Positions 7,177 to 7,551 of a DNA stretch of 7,551 nt are shown here, one piece after another. Numbering within the stretch: position 1 is the stretch's first letter; each line of letters opens with the position of its first letter. The notes under the pieces are model-generated. The model was not told where the DNA came from. It saw nothing but the letters and a program-made list of their open reading frames with translations, and ran no database searches. A program made the translations under genes and the position numbers. The DNA comes from JAGXQV01 sp964505475 (GTDB taxonomy: Bacteria > Pseudomonadota > Gammaproteobacteria > Burkholderiales > Sulfuricellaceae): NCBI GenBank assembly GCA_964505475.1, contig CAZDIJ010000106.1, positions 1-7,551 on the forward strand, written 5' to 3'.

Positions 7177-7443
7177 GAGCCTATTTCAGTAGTATCCATA
7201 CCCCGCGTTGCGTCCAGAAAGTGATGGATGCTAGGAGCGAGGAGCGCCAATGGTCGTTCCATTGGCGCGACGAGCGACAACGCAGACGCGCTTTCTGGAC
7301 GCAACCCGGAGGGCCGGAGCCATTTGGGGCGCATTGCGTTGTTGCTCGCGGCTTGTTTGGAATGACCAAACGGCGCCGTTCGCGCCTAGCACTGCGCCCC
7401 AAATGGTTCCGGCGCGGGGCATGGATACTACTGAAATAGGCTC
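7177..7443. mobile_element. 267-bp MITE-like element with 31-bp inverted termini and two hairpin arms
   Basis: The ends, 7177-7207 and 7413-7443, are inverted repeats matching at 30 of 31 positions, beginning GAGCCTATTTCAGTAG. TAA is present directly outside both ends (7174-7176 and 7444-7446), the signature of a 3-bp target duplication. Inside, arm 1 (7208-7304) is closed by a perfect 14-bp stem (TTGCGTCCAGAAAG with its complement at 7291-7304) and has an inner 10-bp stem, GCGCCAATGG (7244-7253) with 7259-7268. Arm 2 (7314-7412) is closed by a 20-bp stem with one mismatch (7314-7333, 7393-7412) and an inner stem GTTTGG/CCAAAC (7355-7360, 7366-7371). No transposase is encoded; open frames across it look like by-products of the palindromes. 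GAG ends with a TNA duplication are typical of the IS1031 group of the IS5 family, which could supply the transposase; this is inference. This element and the next repeat fill the gene-free stretch 7157-7551. Confidence 0.87.
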
Positions 7444-7484
7444 TAAAGCATTCAATAAAGTTACATGCCTCTAAATTATTCTCA

Positions 7485-7551
7485 GCAAACGTCCACGCCC
7501 TCCCTTGCGCGCATAGCGCGCGGGGGAGGGTTGGGGTGGGGGCGTTTGCCC
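7485..7551. repeat. GC-rich palindromic repeat at the window's right edge
   Basis: A third copy of the repeat seen at 5473-5586. The core palindrome is CCCTCCC TT GCGCGC (7498-7512), loop ATA, then GCGCGC and GGGGGAGGG (7516-7530), followed by TTGGGGTGGGGGC. An outer inverted pair GCAAACG (7485-7491) and CGTTTGC (7543-7549) encloses it. The element may continue past the window. The 41 bp between the mobile element's target duplication and this repeat are AT-rich with no gene visible. Confidence 0.7.

Noticed and set aside
7164..7439. 91-codon frame (plus) and the matching frames on minus spanning the mobile element
   Set aside because: Both strands end in near-identical peptides (WILLK) because they read through the inverted repeats; composition and overlap with hairpin stems argue against a protein. 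No transposase motif.

Overview
The window looks like a piece of a GC-rich proteobacterial chromosome. A betaproteobacterium (Nitrosomonadales or Gallionellales type) is my best guess, judging from protein style (PpiA, ArfB, RecQ and YaeQ of E. coli-like architecture) and from several small repeat families between genes. This placement is an inference. I see no rRNA, tRNA, CRISPR array or complete insertion sequence.

Layout. Positions 1-1462 (minus strand) hold a periplasmic cyclophilin (ppiA) followed by the 5' two-fifths or so of an ABC exporter that runs off the left edge. The exporter start codon is preceded directly by a run of CACTGAA heptamers. Divergently, 1677-2282 (plus) carries a small winged-helix protein and a 74-residue five-cysteine protein of unknown function, probably co-transcribed. 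Then come arfB (ribosome rescue hydrolase, 2370-2795), recQ (DNA helicase, 2974-4806), a Mut7-C PIN-like protein with a C-terminal zinc-ribbon remnant (4948-5421), and yaeQ (5638-6189), all on plus. recQ is bracketed by two roughly 110-bp units with related inverted ends. yaeQ is preceded by an inverted pair of GC-rich palindromic repeats.

From 6189 rightward the genes are on minus and converge on yaeQ at a shared bidirectional terminator. A Crp/Fnr-family regulator (6503-7156) lies upstream of a 63-residue YgaP-like (DUF2892) membrane protein (6238-6429). A CRP-like palindrome overlaps the regulator's stop codon and sits about 42 bp upstream of a predicted start site for the membrane protein. 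This suggests that the regulator controls its neighbour directly.

The most unusual object is a 267-bp non-coding mobile element at 7177-7443. It has 31-bp terminal inverted repeats (30/31 matched) and a TAA target duplication. Its interior consists of two long hairpin arms that abut the terminal repeats, so the whole element can fold into a three-way junction. The arm cores are diverged inverted copies of each other, with sequence changes that keep their stems paired. It has landed 17 bp upstream of the Crp-like regulator's start codon. The window ends inside another copy of the GC-rich palindromic repeat found upstream of yaeQ.
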